In this document: piece by piece, positions 1-6,352 of the stretch
How positions within the stretch are numbered: the stretch's first letter is position 1
Layout: each line of letters opens with the position of its first letter
Source: CAG-273 sp963560005
GTDB lineage: Bacteria; Bacillota; Clostridia; TANB77; CAG-508
Assembly (NCBI GenBank): GCA_963560005.1
Contig: CAUWNG010000025.1
Span: forward strand, 1 to 35,326
DNA: 35,326 nucleotides
Reading direction: 5' to 3'
Position numbers and translations under genes: made by a program
The notes under the pieces: model-generated
Told to the model about the DNA's origin: nothing
Databases searched by the model: none
Seen by the model: the letters and a program-made list of their open reading frames with translations, nothing else

Positions 1-199
1 AAGAAAAAATTTGAGTTAATGTATTTTCTGCAATAGGAAGTCCATTAAAATGATTTAATGATATAAATAAAGAAGCTTGACGTTGATTCTTTAAATTAGA
101 TATTTCCTTTTTTGTTTTTGCTTTTAAATGTGATGTATAATACACCATAAATAAACAAAATAATATAAAAATTAGTAAAAAGATAACTACTGGATCCAT
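1..199 (-). CDS. Small membrane-anchored phage protein, partial
   Basis: Minus-strand frame opening with ATG at 199-197 behind a good AAGAAAGGAGA ribosome binding site, and still open at the window edge, so the C-terminus is missing. The 66 residues visible start with a hydrophobic stretch (about residues 4-21, VVIFLLIFILFCLFMVYY), followed by a Lys-rich segment and a soluble part containing NGLPIAENT. This looks like an N-terminally anchored protein facing the cytoplasm. It lies 23 bases downstream of the repressor on the same strand, so it is probably expressed from the repressor promoter in the lysogen. I do not recognise a function; superinfection exclusion would be a guess from position only. 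Confidence 0.65.
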   Translation of the reverse strand, partial: MDPVVIFLLIFILFCLFMVYYTSHLKAKTKKEISNLKNQRQASLFISLNHFNGLPIAENTLTQIFS

Positions 200-222
200 A
201 ATTTAAATCTCCTTTCTTAATA

Positions 223-747
223 TTATTTAAAAGCACTTCTATTTTCAGTTTTTACAACTTTTCCAAGTATCTTGACTTTAGTATTAACATCATTAATATT
301 TATATCTATATTTTTATAGCATGCATTCATAGCAATTAATGAATAATAAGTTTTATCATCATTTAATATAAATTTTCTAATAGTTTTTTTATCATCCATA
401 CTAATTAATAAAGTTGCTTCATCTTCAATATTAGATTGTTTGTAAATTAATGCAATATCACCAACATCCAACAATGGAAACATAGCATCATCTTCTGCTA
501 TAAATTCAAAATAATTATTATCTGTTCTTTCTTCAATTAACTTTGAAAAATGTATTCCAAAATAATTAGATAAAAGTACAATTTTATCCATACGAGGTAG
601 TTTCTGACCATTACACCAACTAGAGATAGTAGAACTCTTTAATCCTAAATCTCTTACTAGATCATCTTGGATCTTATTATTTATTTGCATATAGTAATTA
701 AGATTGTTTGCAAATATTTTTCTGTAAGTGTCATCTTTAGATAGCAT
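223..747 (-). CDS. CI-like repressor with degenerate S24 domain
   Basis: Lysogeny repressor candidate of 174 residues, divergent from the Cro-like gene. Residues about 10-65 form an HTH_3/XRE DNA-binding domain (SSTISSWCNGQKLP is the recognition-helix region). Residues about 80-170 match the LexA/CI S24 peptidase-like fold (EDDAMFPLLDVGDIALIY). In this family the catalytic Ser lies in a D-S-M-x-P motif and the Lys in a T-V-K-R-like motif; here these positions read Ala88 (DDAMFP) and Arg124 (TIRKF). I infer a repressor that dimerises through this domain but cannot cleave itself, so SOS induction would need another route. The ATG has a strong GGAGGG site upstream. Role as repressor is inferred from domain order and position. 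Confidence 0.85.
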   Translation of the reverse strand: MLSKDDTYRKIFANNLNYYMQINNKIQDDLVRDLGLKSSTISSWCNGQKLPRMDKIVLLSNYFGIHFSKLIEERTDNNYFEFIAEDDAMFPLLDVGDIALIYKQSNIEDEATLLISMDDKKTIRKFILNDDKTYYSLIAMNACYKNIDININDVNTKVKILGKVVKTENRSAFK

Positions 748-779
748 TTTTAAACCCTCCTTTTTTATGATATGCCTAC

Positions 780-808
780 ATTATAACACTGAAAGTAAAA
801 AAAAACAA
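780..808 (-). promoter_or_regulatory. Repressor promoter (minus strand)
   Basis: On the minus strand, TTGTTT (808-803) and TATAAT (785-780) are separated by 17 bases, upstream of the repressor start at 747. The -10 box is perfect; the -35 is partial. Transcript would run leftward through the repressor and the membrane protein. Confidence 0.55.
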
Positions 809-839
809 TAAAAAAATGAAAAAATTTTTACTAAAAGTA

Positions 840-868
840 TTGACATTCCACTTAAAGTGTAATAAAAT
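840..868 (+). promoter_or_regulatory. Early rightward promoter with operator in its spacer
   Basis: TTGACA (840-845), 17-base spacer, TAAAAT (863-868), ahead of the Cro-like gene at 902. The spacer holds ATTCCACTTAAAGTG (845-859), whose core CACTTAAAGTG is a perfect 11-base palindrome. The same 15 bases recur at 1104-1118. A repressor bound here would block polymerase directly. Confidence 0.7.
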
Positions 869-901
869 GACTTTGAAATTAAGAAAGGAAGTGAAGATTA
901 G

Positions 902-1114
902 ATGGAAAAGAAATTACAGATAACATTAACTGCAGCAAGAGTAAATGCAGGGCTTACACTAGATGAAGTGGCCGAAAAGATACATAAAAGTAAAAACACT
1001 ATTATTGCTTGGGAAAAGGGGAAAACAGCAATAGATGTATATAATTTCAATGAACTTTGTATTCTTTATAAAGTACCTAAAGAGTGTATTATTTTGCCTT
1101 GCCATTCCACTTAA
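902..1114 (+). CDS. Cro-like XRE-family DNA-binding protein
   Basis: Seventy residues that are essentially one XRE helix-turn-helix domain: LTLDEVAEKIHKSKNTIIAW gives helix 2, the turn and recognition helix 3. It is first in the rightward operon, divergent from the repressor, as Cro or anti-repressor genes are in temperate phages. The start follows AAGAAAGGAAG. The stop codon lies inside the second operator copy (1104-1120), so protein binding there would sit on the end of this gene and the start of the next transcript segment. DNA-binding is secure; the Cro role is inferred from position. Confidence 0.8.
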   Translation: MEKKLQITLTAARVNAGLTLDEVAEKIHKSKNTIIAWEKGKTAIDVYNFNELCILYKVPKECIILPCHST

Positions 1115-1120
1115 AGTGGA
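1104..1120. promoter_or_regulatory. Second operator copy, perfect palindrome
   Basis: TCCACTTAAAGTGGA (1106-1120) is a perfect 7+1+7 palindrome and repeats the ATTCCACTTAAAGTG found in the early promoter at 845-859. Likely binding site of the repressor and/or the Cro-like protein. Confidence 0.6.
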
Positions 1121-1134
1121 AGAAAGGAGAAAAA

Positions 1135-1203
1135 ATGAAAAAAATTAAAAATTGCGGAACGACACACAAAAAGAAGGTGGAAAAGAAATGGATGAAAAGT
1201 TAA
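1135..1203 (+). CDS. Very short ORF, possible leader peptide
   Basis: ATG with a strong AAAGGAG site 6-8 bases upstream opens a 22-codon frame, rich in Lys, that overlaps the start of the next gene at 1188. A related short frame with a similar ribosome site occurs at 1691 before the second small gene; the two share AAAAATTGC/AAAAATGCC followed by ACACACA-type sequence. This could be a translated leader that couples to the downstream start, or chance. No function is recognisable. Confidence 0.25.
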   Translation: MKKIKNCGTTHKKKVEKKWMKS

Positions 1204-1358
1204 ACGAAGTTTTAAAAATATTAACAATTGCTGAATGCAAATTACAAAAAATAAAAAAAGAACAAACAGAGAACAAGTCTGAATGTTCTAAAACAAAAAT
1301 TGAATTGATAAATAGAAAACTGCAAGTATTACAAAATATCCTTATAGAAATCGGGTAA
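1188..1358 (+). CDS. Small coiled-coil protein, function unknown
   Basis: Fifty-six residues, mostly charged and leucine/isoleucine-spaced, with strong helix and coiled-coil character (LNEVLKILTIAECKLQKIKK). I chose ATG 1188 over the upstream TTG at 1152 because AAGGTGG lies directly ahead of 1188 and because an 1152 start would include a CGG codon, which no accepted gene here uses normally. The 3' end overlaps the converging minus-strand gene by 30 bases. A similar small helical gene follows at 1771, also facing a minus-strand gene, so this looks like one half of a repeated cassette. No function is assigned. Confidence 0.55.
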   Translation: MDEKLNEVLKILTIAECKLQKIKKEQTENKSECSKTKIELINRKLQVLQNILIEIG

Positions 1359-1616
1359 GTCAGCTTTTAAAAAATCAATCATAGCATCATTAAATTCGTT
1401 GAAATTTTTAAATTTGGAATTTTGGGCAACTAATGTATCAATATTGGGGTTACTAGCCATTTTAATTTGATCATATAAGGTATAAACACCTAGCGAATTA
1501 TAAAATTCAACGCAAGATTTATAATTAGTATTTTTAATAATAAAATCCTTTTCTACAAAGAAATCGTCTTCTTTGATTAAAGTATTTTGCAATTTTTGTA
1601 TTTTACGTTTATTCAA
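1329..1616 (-). CDS. Unknown small protein of first antiparallel cassette
   Basis: Minus-strand frame of about 95 residues. TTG 1616 is the preferred start: GAGGTGA lies 6 bases upstream, while the GTG at 1625 is inside that site. No family is recognised; the protein is charged, with FKNFNEFNDAMIDFLKADLP near the end, and looks soluble and helical. It has its own promoter-like TATAAT at 1646-1641. The 5' region (TATAAT, 13 bases, GAGGTGATTAT) is nearly the same as that of the second minus-strand gene at 2222, although the proteins differ. Opposite orientation to the early operon suggests expression in the lysogen. Confidence 0.55.
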   Translation of the reverse strand: MNKRKIQKLQNTLIKEDDFFVEKDFIIKNTNYKSCVEFYNSLGVYTLYDQIKMASNPNIDTLVAQNSKFKNFNEFNDAMIDFLKADLPDFYKDIL

Positions 1617-1646
1617 TATAATCACCTCACATTCGAGGGAATTATA
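1614..1646 (-). promoter_or_regulatory. Promoter-leader of first minus-strand cassette gene
   Basis: Minus strand: TATAAT (1646-1641), then a short leader with GAGGTGATTATA just before TTG 1616. The arrangement matches 2253-2220 in spacing and in the GAGGTGATTAT block, so the two leaders appear related by duplication. No clear -35 box. Confidence 0.4.
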
Positions 1647-1770
1647 TCACATAAGACAAAAAAATAAAACGAAAGGAATGAATTATAAATATGGAAAAAG
1701 TAAAAAATGCCGAACTACACACATAATTCAAGGTTGTGAAATGCAATAAAAATAAAAGAAGGAGGTAAGT

Positions 1771-1911
1771 ATGGAAGACAAAGAAATTGATGACAAAATA
1801 AAAAAAGTGAATGAATTAGTAAGTTTATTAGAGAGAGCAAACGAACTAATCCAATCCCTAAATTCAACTAATATAACAATTACTAATAATTATACTAATT
1901 ACAGTGATTAA
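1771..1911 (+). CDS. Small helical protein with Asn/Thr-rich tail
   Basis: Forty-six residues after an excellent AAGGAGGTAAGT site. The first 30 residues are helical and coiled-coil-like (EIDDKIKKVNELVSLLERANEL); the tail is Asn/Thr/Ile-rich (STNITITNNYTNYSD). It resembles the gene at 1188 in size and type and is preceded by a similar short upstream ATG frame at 1691 that stops after 11 codons. Its stop overlaps that of the converging minus-strand gene by 4 bases. Function unknown. Confidence 0.5.
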   Translation: MEDKEIDDKIKKVNELVSLLERANELIQSLNSTNITITNNYTNYSD

Positions 1912-2222
1912 TATTGAGTGTCATTCACAATAGCACCTGTAGCAATAATTGCATTATTAGAATTATTATCTAACTTTTTAACAGTACCAGAAATGTTTAC
2001 ATTACCATTATTAATCAAATGAGTTACAGTGCCATTAATAATACCAGAACAATTTCCTAAAATTTCTAATGTATTACAAATACCAGTTACTACAACTTGA
2101 GAATTTTCGCTTATAGTTACTTTCTTACTACAAATACCAGAAATAGTAAGTTTACTATCATTAGTAACGAGAACATCTTCATTACAAATTTTAGAAATCT
2201 TATAATCAGTATCAATTAGCAT
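1908..2222 (-). CDS. Beta-repeat small protein of second antiparallel cassette
   Basis: About 104 residues, minus strand, ATG 2222 with GAGGTGATT just upstream (the GTG at 2231 lies in the ribosome site). The sequence is a run of short beta-strand-like repeats with recurrent ISGIC, VTGIC, IINGTV and NISGTV, spaced about every 18-20 residues, and ends in an Asn-rich piece. This is the look of a short right-handed beta-helix or bactofilin-like polymer, but I cannot name the family. Its leader is like that of the 1616 gene. Minus-strand orientation suggests prophage-state expression. Confidence 0.6.
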   Translation of the reverse strand: MLIDTDYKISKICNEDVLVTNDSKLTISGICSKKVTISENSQVVVTGICNTLEILGNCSGIINGTVTHLINNGNVNISGTVKKLDNNSNNAIIATGAIVNDTQY

Positions 2223-2253
2223 AATAATCACCTCGCTTTCAAAGGTTATTATA
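2220..2253 (-). promoter_or_regulatory. Promoter-leader of second minus-strand cassette gene
   Basis: Minus strand: TATAAT (2253-2248), 14 bases, then GAGGTGATTATT and ATG 2222. A weak TTTCAA -35 lies about 17 bases upstream of the -10. Near-duplicate of the 1646-1614 leader. Confidence 0.4.
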
Positions 2254-2341
2254 TAACAAAATATTACAAATTGAAAAGTAAGTTATGATATGAAATTCAA
2301 AAAATCTAAAATAATATAAAAAGTTAAAGGAGAAATTGAAA

Positions 2342-2536
2342 ATGGAATTAAAAGATAATGTTTTTTATACACCAACACAATTTGCAGAATTAAGAAATTG
2401 CAGTATACCAACTGCACTAAATATTTATAATTCACAAGACTTTCCAAGTGAAAATTTTGGAAAAGAAAAAGTAGCTTTGGGGAGTGCAATAAGAGAATGG
2501 TACAAAAAGAAAAGATTAAAGGGGGATGAACAATGA
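2342..2536 (+). CDS. Excisionase/HTH-like small DNA-binding protein
   Basis: Sixty-four residues with the winged-helix excisionase/MerR-like opening (FYTPTQFAELRNCSIPTAL) and a basic tail (REWYKKKRLKG). ATG 2342 is chosen over TTG 2336 because AAAGGAG at 2326-2332 is spaced correctly for it. The stop overlaps the start of the next gene (ATGA). Such proteins act as recombination directionality factors or small regulators in temperate phages; which one applies here cannot be told from sequence. Confidence 0.65.
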   Translation: MELKDNVFYTPTQFAELRNCSIPTALNIYNSQDFPSENFGKEKVALGSAIREWYKKKRLKGDEQ

Positions 2537-2781
2537 AAATAATCAATAAAAAGAAATTTCTAGTAAGAATATTAGAAATATTAGTAATTATAGGAACTAT
2601 TATATTAACAATATTATCAATAAATTATGCTAATAAACTTAGAGGACACCAAGCATTTGGAGGAGAATATCTAGTACCAGTTTTAGGTTTAATGGTAATA
2701 CTTATTATAGAAACATTATATGAAGAAAGCGAAGAAAAAAAGAAAAATGCAAAGAAAAGAGGACATAAAAATGGAAGATAA
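2533..2781 (+). CDS. Small two-helix membrane protein
   Basis: Eighty-two residues with two hydrophobic segments (about 11-31, ILEILVIIGTIILTILSI, and about 48-62, VPVLGLMVILIIETL) and a strongly basic C-terminus (KKKNAKKRGHKNGR). Translationally coupled to the upstream gene through an ATGA overlap. The product should sit in the inner membrane with the basic tail in the cytoplasm. No family recognised. Confidence 0.6.
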   Translation: MKIINKKKFLVRILEILVIIGTIILTILSINYANKLRGHQAFGGEYLVPVLGLMVILIIETLYEESEEKKKNAKKRGHKNGR

Positions 2782-3013
2782 AGATGAAGATTTTGCTTTT
2801 AATGCAATGGTAAAAGAAGATGAAATGATAATTACTATAAATGAATATAAGGAAATGAAATCTCGTATTGAATGGCAAGATGATTGCATTAGCAATAGAA
2901 GACAAGAATTTGAAAAATTGAAAATAGAATTAGAAAAAGTAACTAATGAAAACTTAAAATTAAAAAACGGAATTATAAATATTATAAAAAGCTTAGGAGG
3001 AAACCATGGATAA
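2771..3013 (+). CDS. Acidic then coiled-coil hypothetical protein
   Basis: Eighty residues from ATG 2771, which follows AAAGAGGA; a longer frame from 2720 would overlap the membrane gene needlessly. The N-terminus is acidic (EDKDEDFAF) and the rest is a predicted coiled coil (EFEKLKIELEKVTNENLKLK). The 3' end overlaps the 3006 start. A common type of small early phage protein; no function is assigned. Confidence 0.6.
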   Translation: MEDKDEDFAFNAMVKEDEMIITINEYKEMKSRIEWQDDCISNRRQEFEKLKIELEKVTNENLKLKNGIINIIKSLGGNHG

Positions 3014-3092
3014 GAAATTACATGATTGTTATATATGGCACATTATTACTTTAGCAAAAATGAAATACAAATTAAGTGAATTAAGAAAGTAG
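3006..3092 (+). CDS. Very small basic protein
   Basis: Twenty-eight codons from ATG 3006, with a perfect AGGAGG (2996-3001) upstream. The stop is at 3090-3092, 10 bases before the next gene. The product is short and basic (MDKKLHDCYIWHIITLAKMK). The strong ribosome site supports translation; nothing can be said of function. Confidence 0.45.
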   Translation: MDKKLHDCYIWHIITLAKMKYKLSELRK

Positions 3093-3102
3093 AGGAACAA
3101 AA

Positions 3103-3303
3103 ATGAAACAATATTGTAGTATTTGTGGCAAAGAATATCAAGGTTATGGAAATAATGCACAACCAGTAAATGAAGGAAGATGTTGTGATATATGTAACTA
3201 CAGCACTGTTATTCCAAGAAGAATGCAAGAATATTCTAAAACAAAGGAGGGAGAAAAAGATGGCAAAACATCTAGCAAACCAAGAAGAAAATACAATAGT
3301 TAG
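3103..3303 (+). CDS. Small zinc-ribbon-like phage protein
   Basis: Sixty-six residues with two Cys pairs, CSICGKEYQGYGNNA and CCDICN, spaced as in a treble-clef or zinc-ribbon fold; a basic tail follows (SSKPRRKYNS). This type of CxxCGKxYxGYGNN protein is common in Bacillota phages, without a known function. AGAGGAAC precedes the ATG. The 3' end overlaps the next gene in another frame. Confidence 0.65.
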   Translation: MKQYCSICGKEYQGYGNNAQPVNEGRCCDICNYSTVIPRRMQEYSKTKEGEKDGKTSSKPRRKYNS

Positions 3304-3541
3304 ACAAGGTGTAAGGCTTGTTTATTTAGAAAACCGAGTAAAAGAATTAGAAAAACAACTAATTCAAGAAAGAGCAGACAGAATAGAAAATTTACAAACA
3401 ATAAGACATGCTGCAGAAGCGGATACAAATTATACTTTAAAAACAATTGCAGATTATACTGCAGAAACATTAGAAAAAATATCTAATGGACTTATTAAAA
3501 TAAAAAAAGAGAATAGCTTAGATACCGACCAAGATACATAA
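3260..3541 (+). CDS. Coiled-coil hypothetical protein
   Basis: Ninety-three residues from ATG 3260, which follows AAGGAGGGAG; the longer frame from 3170 only shadows the zinc-ribbon gene. The middle is a clear heptad-patterned coiled coil (YLENRVKELEKQLIQERADR). It is the last gene of the tight early cluster before a 106-base gap. No family recognised. Confidence 0.6.
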   Translation: MAKHLANQEENTIVRQGVRLVYLENRVKELEKQLIQERADRIENLQTIRHAAEADTNYTLKTIADYTAETLEKISNGLIKIKKENSLDTDQDT

Positions 3542-3647
3542 ACCATACTCTTTTAAAGTATTTTGTTAAATACTCATATATTTATTTTAGCAAATAAACG
3601 TTCTTATGTCAAGATGCAGTTAAATATATGAATTATTAGGAGAAAAA

Positions 3648-3815
3648 ATGAATAGTAAAGATAAAATTTATACTTGCAAAATATGCGGTAGAAAATTGAG
3701 AAGTTGGAAAAGTATTCAAAGGGGAGCAGGAAGTACCTGCGAAAGAAAATACTTAGAAAATTTATATAAAAAACAACAGATAAGCATTGAATCTATTATG
3801 AATAAACCATCATAA
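3648..3815 (+). CDS. Small zinc-finger protein (DUF6011-like)
   Basis: Fifty-five residues, behind TTAGGAGAAAAA. The motif CKICGRKLRSWKSIQRGAGSTC has the Cys spacing and the R-G-x-G-x-x-C ending of the DUF6011 zinc fingers found in phages and actinobacteria. Likely binds one zinc and perhaps nucleic acid. It stands just upstream of the replication initiator. Confidence 0.65.
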   Translation: MNSKDKIYTCKICGRKLRSWKSIQRGAGSTCERKYLENLYKKQQISIESIMNKPS

Positions 3816-3845
3816 AAAATTAAGAAAGGAGGCATGTGTAAAGAT

Positions 3846-4788
3846 ATGGCAAATAAGGATGCATATTATTTTAGTCATGACTCCAATGCATTAACAGATC
3901 CTAAAATACTGTCAATGCGTTGTGATTATGGATTGGAACGGATATGGTTTATATTGGGCAATATTAGAAATGTTAAGAAACGAATCAACATATAAGTTAC
4001 CTTTAAATAAAAATACATATAGAGCAATAAAAATGCAAACAGGGACAAGTATTGATATAGAAAAATATTTGAATGATTGCATAAATGAGTATAGAGATGA
4101 AGAAAGCAGAAGCGGATTATTTAACACAGATGGAAAAACATTCTGGTCAGCAAGTTTATTAAGAAGAATGGAAAAGTATGAAAACTTAAAAGAAAAAAGA
4201 AGCCAAGCTGCGAACGCAAGATGGAACAAAGAAAAGGAAAAACAGAAGCAAGAAAAACCAAAAAAATGCAAAAGCATAAAAGGTATATGCAAAAGTAATG
4301 CAAGTGCATATAAAAAAAGATACAAATGCAATGCAAAATTGAAAAAAGTGTATGCAAAATTATGCAAATTAAATCAAATCAAATTAAATGAAATTAAATT
4401 AAATAAAATCAAATCTATCTATCCTTCTAATCATGTACAAGAAGAAATTACTAAAATGGAAATGGATGAGATGGAAAAGATGGAATTTGAAAGGATAGTG
4501 TCTAATTGCGAATTACATATACTAGATCCATCATTAGCGATTGAAATTAAAGAAATATTACGAGAGTTATATTTAGATTTAAAGACTAGAAAGAAAATAG
4601 AAGGACTTAATTCTAAGATGATTTTATATGCATTACAGCAGTTTTCAATAGCAAATACGAAAACAAAAATAAAAAAACCAAAACCATATTTTAAAAAGTG
4701 CATTTTGTCTGCGGGAGAACAAACGGAACTCAGTATGCAGTATGATGCAAATACAATTTATGAAATTGAAGGTGTTGGATATGAATAA
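3846..4788 (+). CDS. Replication initiator (DUF4373/Lin1244-like), +1 shift at CGG
   Basis: Segments 3846-3938 and 3940-4788 together give about 313 residues. Residues 1-90 match the Lin1244/Lin1753 (DUF4373) winged-helix domain of phage and plasmid initiators (YYFSHDSNALTDPKILSMR, then GYGLYWAILEMLRNE). The middle is Lys-rich and low in complexity, and overlaps the repeats at 4258-4420. The C-terminus holds a DnaD-like helical region (LYALQQFSIANT). The zero frame hits CGG at 3939-3941 (codon 32) and would then read ...RIWFILGN and soon end; the family sequence LEGYGLYW resumes only in +1. Likely melts the origin and loads the host helicase. I am sure of the family and of the frame break; how it is decoded is inferred. 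Confidence 0.85.
3939..3942 (+). other. CGG +1 recoding site 1 (CGGA)
   Basis: Zero-frame codons GAA CGG ATA; the conserved product continues as GAA, then GGA TAT. CGGA stands where related initiators have a single Gly (E-G-Y-G). Confidence 0.75.
4258..4420 (+). repeat. Iteron-like repeats, candidate replication origin
   Basis: Inside the initiator gene are many copies of TGCAAA/ATGCAA between 4264 and 4371, followed by a run of AAATTAAAT/AAATCAAAT units from 4366 to 4415. An AT-rich stretch next to short direct repeats within the initiator gene is the layout of the lambda O/ori region. Assignment as origin is inference. Confidence 0.4.
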
Positions 4789-5077
4789 GTTTTATGAATT
4801 GTCAGGTAGGAGTGCGATTCCAATATATACAAAAATGCAAATATTAGAAACAGGTAGTGCATGTGTAAATTCAAAAAAGAAAAAGGAATATGACTACTAT
4901 CGATGTGACTACTGCGGAGATGAAATAAGAATACTAGAGGAGAGACATGAGATGACAGGTGGCATTGCTATAATACCACATACAATAACAAAAAGAGGAG
5001 AAATGAAGCTTGCACTATGTAATAAATGCTTGAAACCAGCATTAAAAGAATTTGAAGAGGTGGAAAATGCAAATTGA
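4781..5077 (+). CDS. Zinc-binding hypothetical protein
   Basis: ATG 4781 overlaps the initiator stop (4788). Ninety-eight residues with two Cys pairs, CDYCGDE and CNKC, about 55 residues apart, fitting one structural zinc site. An Ile/Thr-rich segment lies between them. Probably a small nucleic-acid or protein-binding adaptor; no family is recognised. A longer frame from 4742 exists but would overlap the initiator by 47 bases. Confidence 0.6.
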   Translation: MNKFYELSGRSAIPIYTKMQILETGSACVNSKKKKEYDYYRCDYCGDEIRILEERHEMTGGIAIIPHTITKRGEMKLALCNKCLKPALKEFEEVENAN

Positions 5078-5501
5078 TAGCATAGATGAAATAGAGAAAT
5101 TTGTTGAAGAAATGAATTATTTTTTCACGAATATTGAAAGAACAAATTCAGATCTTAAGAATCAGTTAAGAACCAAGGAACTGGAGCAAGATGATTTACT
5201 TCATGAAATAGAACTAAGCAAATTGAATGCTTTTGAATTAACAAAAGTTGCTACTAGATTACAAAAAACAAGGAAGGAACGCAGAGAAATAAAAGACAAA
5301 CTAGAATTTATAGCAACGATTAAAGGCTTTTCTGATAAATACACAAACAAGTTAATTACAGGAGATTTAATAAATCTATTAAAAAACATAAGACGATTAA
5401 GGGAAAATTGGGACACAAGAATATATAAAACAAGGGTGCTAGAAGATCTAAAAATAAGCAAAATGAAAGAGACAATACAAAACAAGGAAGGAGAAGAATA
5501 G
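5067..5501 (+). CDS. Coiled-coil early phage protein
   Basis: About 144 residues from ATG 5067, with GAGGTGG just upstream; it overlaps the previous stop by 11 bases. Almost wholly helical and charged, with heptads at residues 30-70 (LRTKELEQDDLLHEIELSKL). Found between replication and recombination genes; no enzyme motif. Function unknown. Confidence 0.6.
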   Translation: MQIDSIDEIEKFVEEMNYFFTNIERTNSDLKNQLRTKELEQDDLLHEIELSKLNAFELTKVATRLQKTRKERREIKDKLEFIATIKGFSDKYTNKLITGDLINLLKNIRRLRENWDTRIYKTRVLEDLKISKMKETIQNKEGEE

Positions 5502-5503
5502 AG

Positions 5504-6070
5504 ATGCCAAATTATGTATTAAACAAATTGAAAGTACAAGGAGAAAAAGAGAAAGTTAAAGAACTTTTTAATTTCATAAAAGCTGATGATGGTTTTTGCA
5601 TGGACTTTAACAAAATTACACCAATGCCTAAATGGGTATATAATAAAGATTTAAGCTCAAAAGATGAAGGAAAATATGGTAAAGAGAATTGCTGGTTAGA
5701 ATGGTGCAGAAAAAATTGGGGAACAAAATGGAATGCTATAAAAGCAGAAAAAAGTTATTATTTTAAACCATCAGAACCAAAAGAAGATACTATATTTTTT
5801 GAAACAGCATGGTCAGGAGTTCCTGAATTGATTTCTAAATTGGGTTTTATATTTCCAACAGTAATTATTGACTATTATTGGTGCGATGAAGATTTTGGGT
5901 ATAATGTAGGGCACATTACTATAAAAGATACTGAAGTAAAAGGCGGTAGTTTAGAAGGTGGAAGTCCAGAAGCATTTGATTTAGCTTGTGAAATATCAAA
6001 TACAACTTTAAATGATCATTGCTACAATGAAAATTATGAATATGACGAAAGTTTAGAAGAAGGAGATTAA
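5504..6070 (+). CDS. Api92-like / YubB ferredoxin-fold protein
   Basis: 188 residues starting MPNYVLNKLKVQGEKEKVKE, the typical opening of Api92-like proteins (a domain first named from phage APSE, related to DUF1281/YubB). The signature W-G-T-K-W-N-A block (NWGTKWNAIKAE) and the aromatic pattern FFETAWSGVPELI are present. The fold is ferredoxin-like and widespread in phages and plasmids; the biochemical role is not known. Two bases follow the upstream stop and the next gene starts two bases after this stop, so it is embedded in the early operon. Confidence 0.75.
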   Translation: MPNYVLNKLKVQGEKEKVKELFNFIKADDGFCMDFNKITPMPKWVYNKDLSSKDEGKYGKENCWLEWCRKNWGTKWNAIKAEKSYYFKPSEPKEDTIFFETAWSGVPELISKLGFIFPTVIIDYYWCDEDFGYNVGHITIKDTEVKGGSLEGGSPEAFDLACEISNTTLNDHCYNENYEYDESLEEGD

Positions 6071-6071
6071 A

Positions 6072-6341
6072 ATGTTAATAGTTAGTCAAGATAGAACGAA
6101 AACAACACAAAGGTTGGAATTATATATACAGAAAAATTCTGATATTGATGAAGAGTTACAATTTGAAATAAAATCTGTGGGTAGTGGAACTTTTGGAGGA
6201 TATGCAACAGAAGCAAGAGCAAAAGAAATATTGATAGAAATTGCAAGAGAATTTAAGAGAGTTCTAAGAACACAAAGTAGGGAAACAGGGCAAATAACAT
6301 TTTACGATGTGCCAAAAGTATATTATATGCCAAAAGAATAG
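6072..6341 (+). CDS. Conserved small phage protein, unknown
   Basis: Eighty-nine residues, starting just after the Api92-like stop. It contains a two-strand hairpin-like N-terminus (MLIVSQDRT, LELYIQ), a short Gly-rich turn (GSGTFGGYATE), and a helix (AKEILIEIAREFKRVL), as in small DUFs that give values for 'current' amphipathic helices in Gram-positive phages. No catalytic motif. Ribosome site AGAAGGAG. Confidence 0.55.
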   Translation: MLIVSQDRTKTTQRLELYIQKNSDIDEELQFEIKSVGSGTFGGYATEARAKEILIEIAREFKRVLRTQSRETGQITFYDVPKVYYMPKE

Positions 6342-6352
6342 GAAGTGAGTAC

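Noticed and set aside
1152..1187. TTG start at 1152 for the small coiled-coil gene, which would include an in-frame CGG
   Set aside because: ATG 1188 has a proper ribosome site and the upstream part shows no conserved character. It is therefore not an exception to the CGG pattern.
1121..2240. Toxin-antitoxin system for the small antiparallel genes
   Set aside because: Convergent rather than co-directional, and no known toxin or antitoxin motif is visible.
3557..3574. AGTATTT-TGTT-AAATACT hairpin as a terminator in the 3542-3647 gap
   Set aside because: Seven A/T-rich pairs without a clear T run are too weak to call; I see nothing else in that gap.
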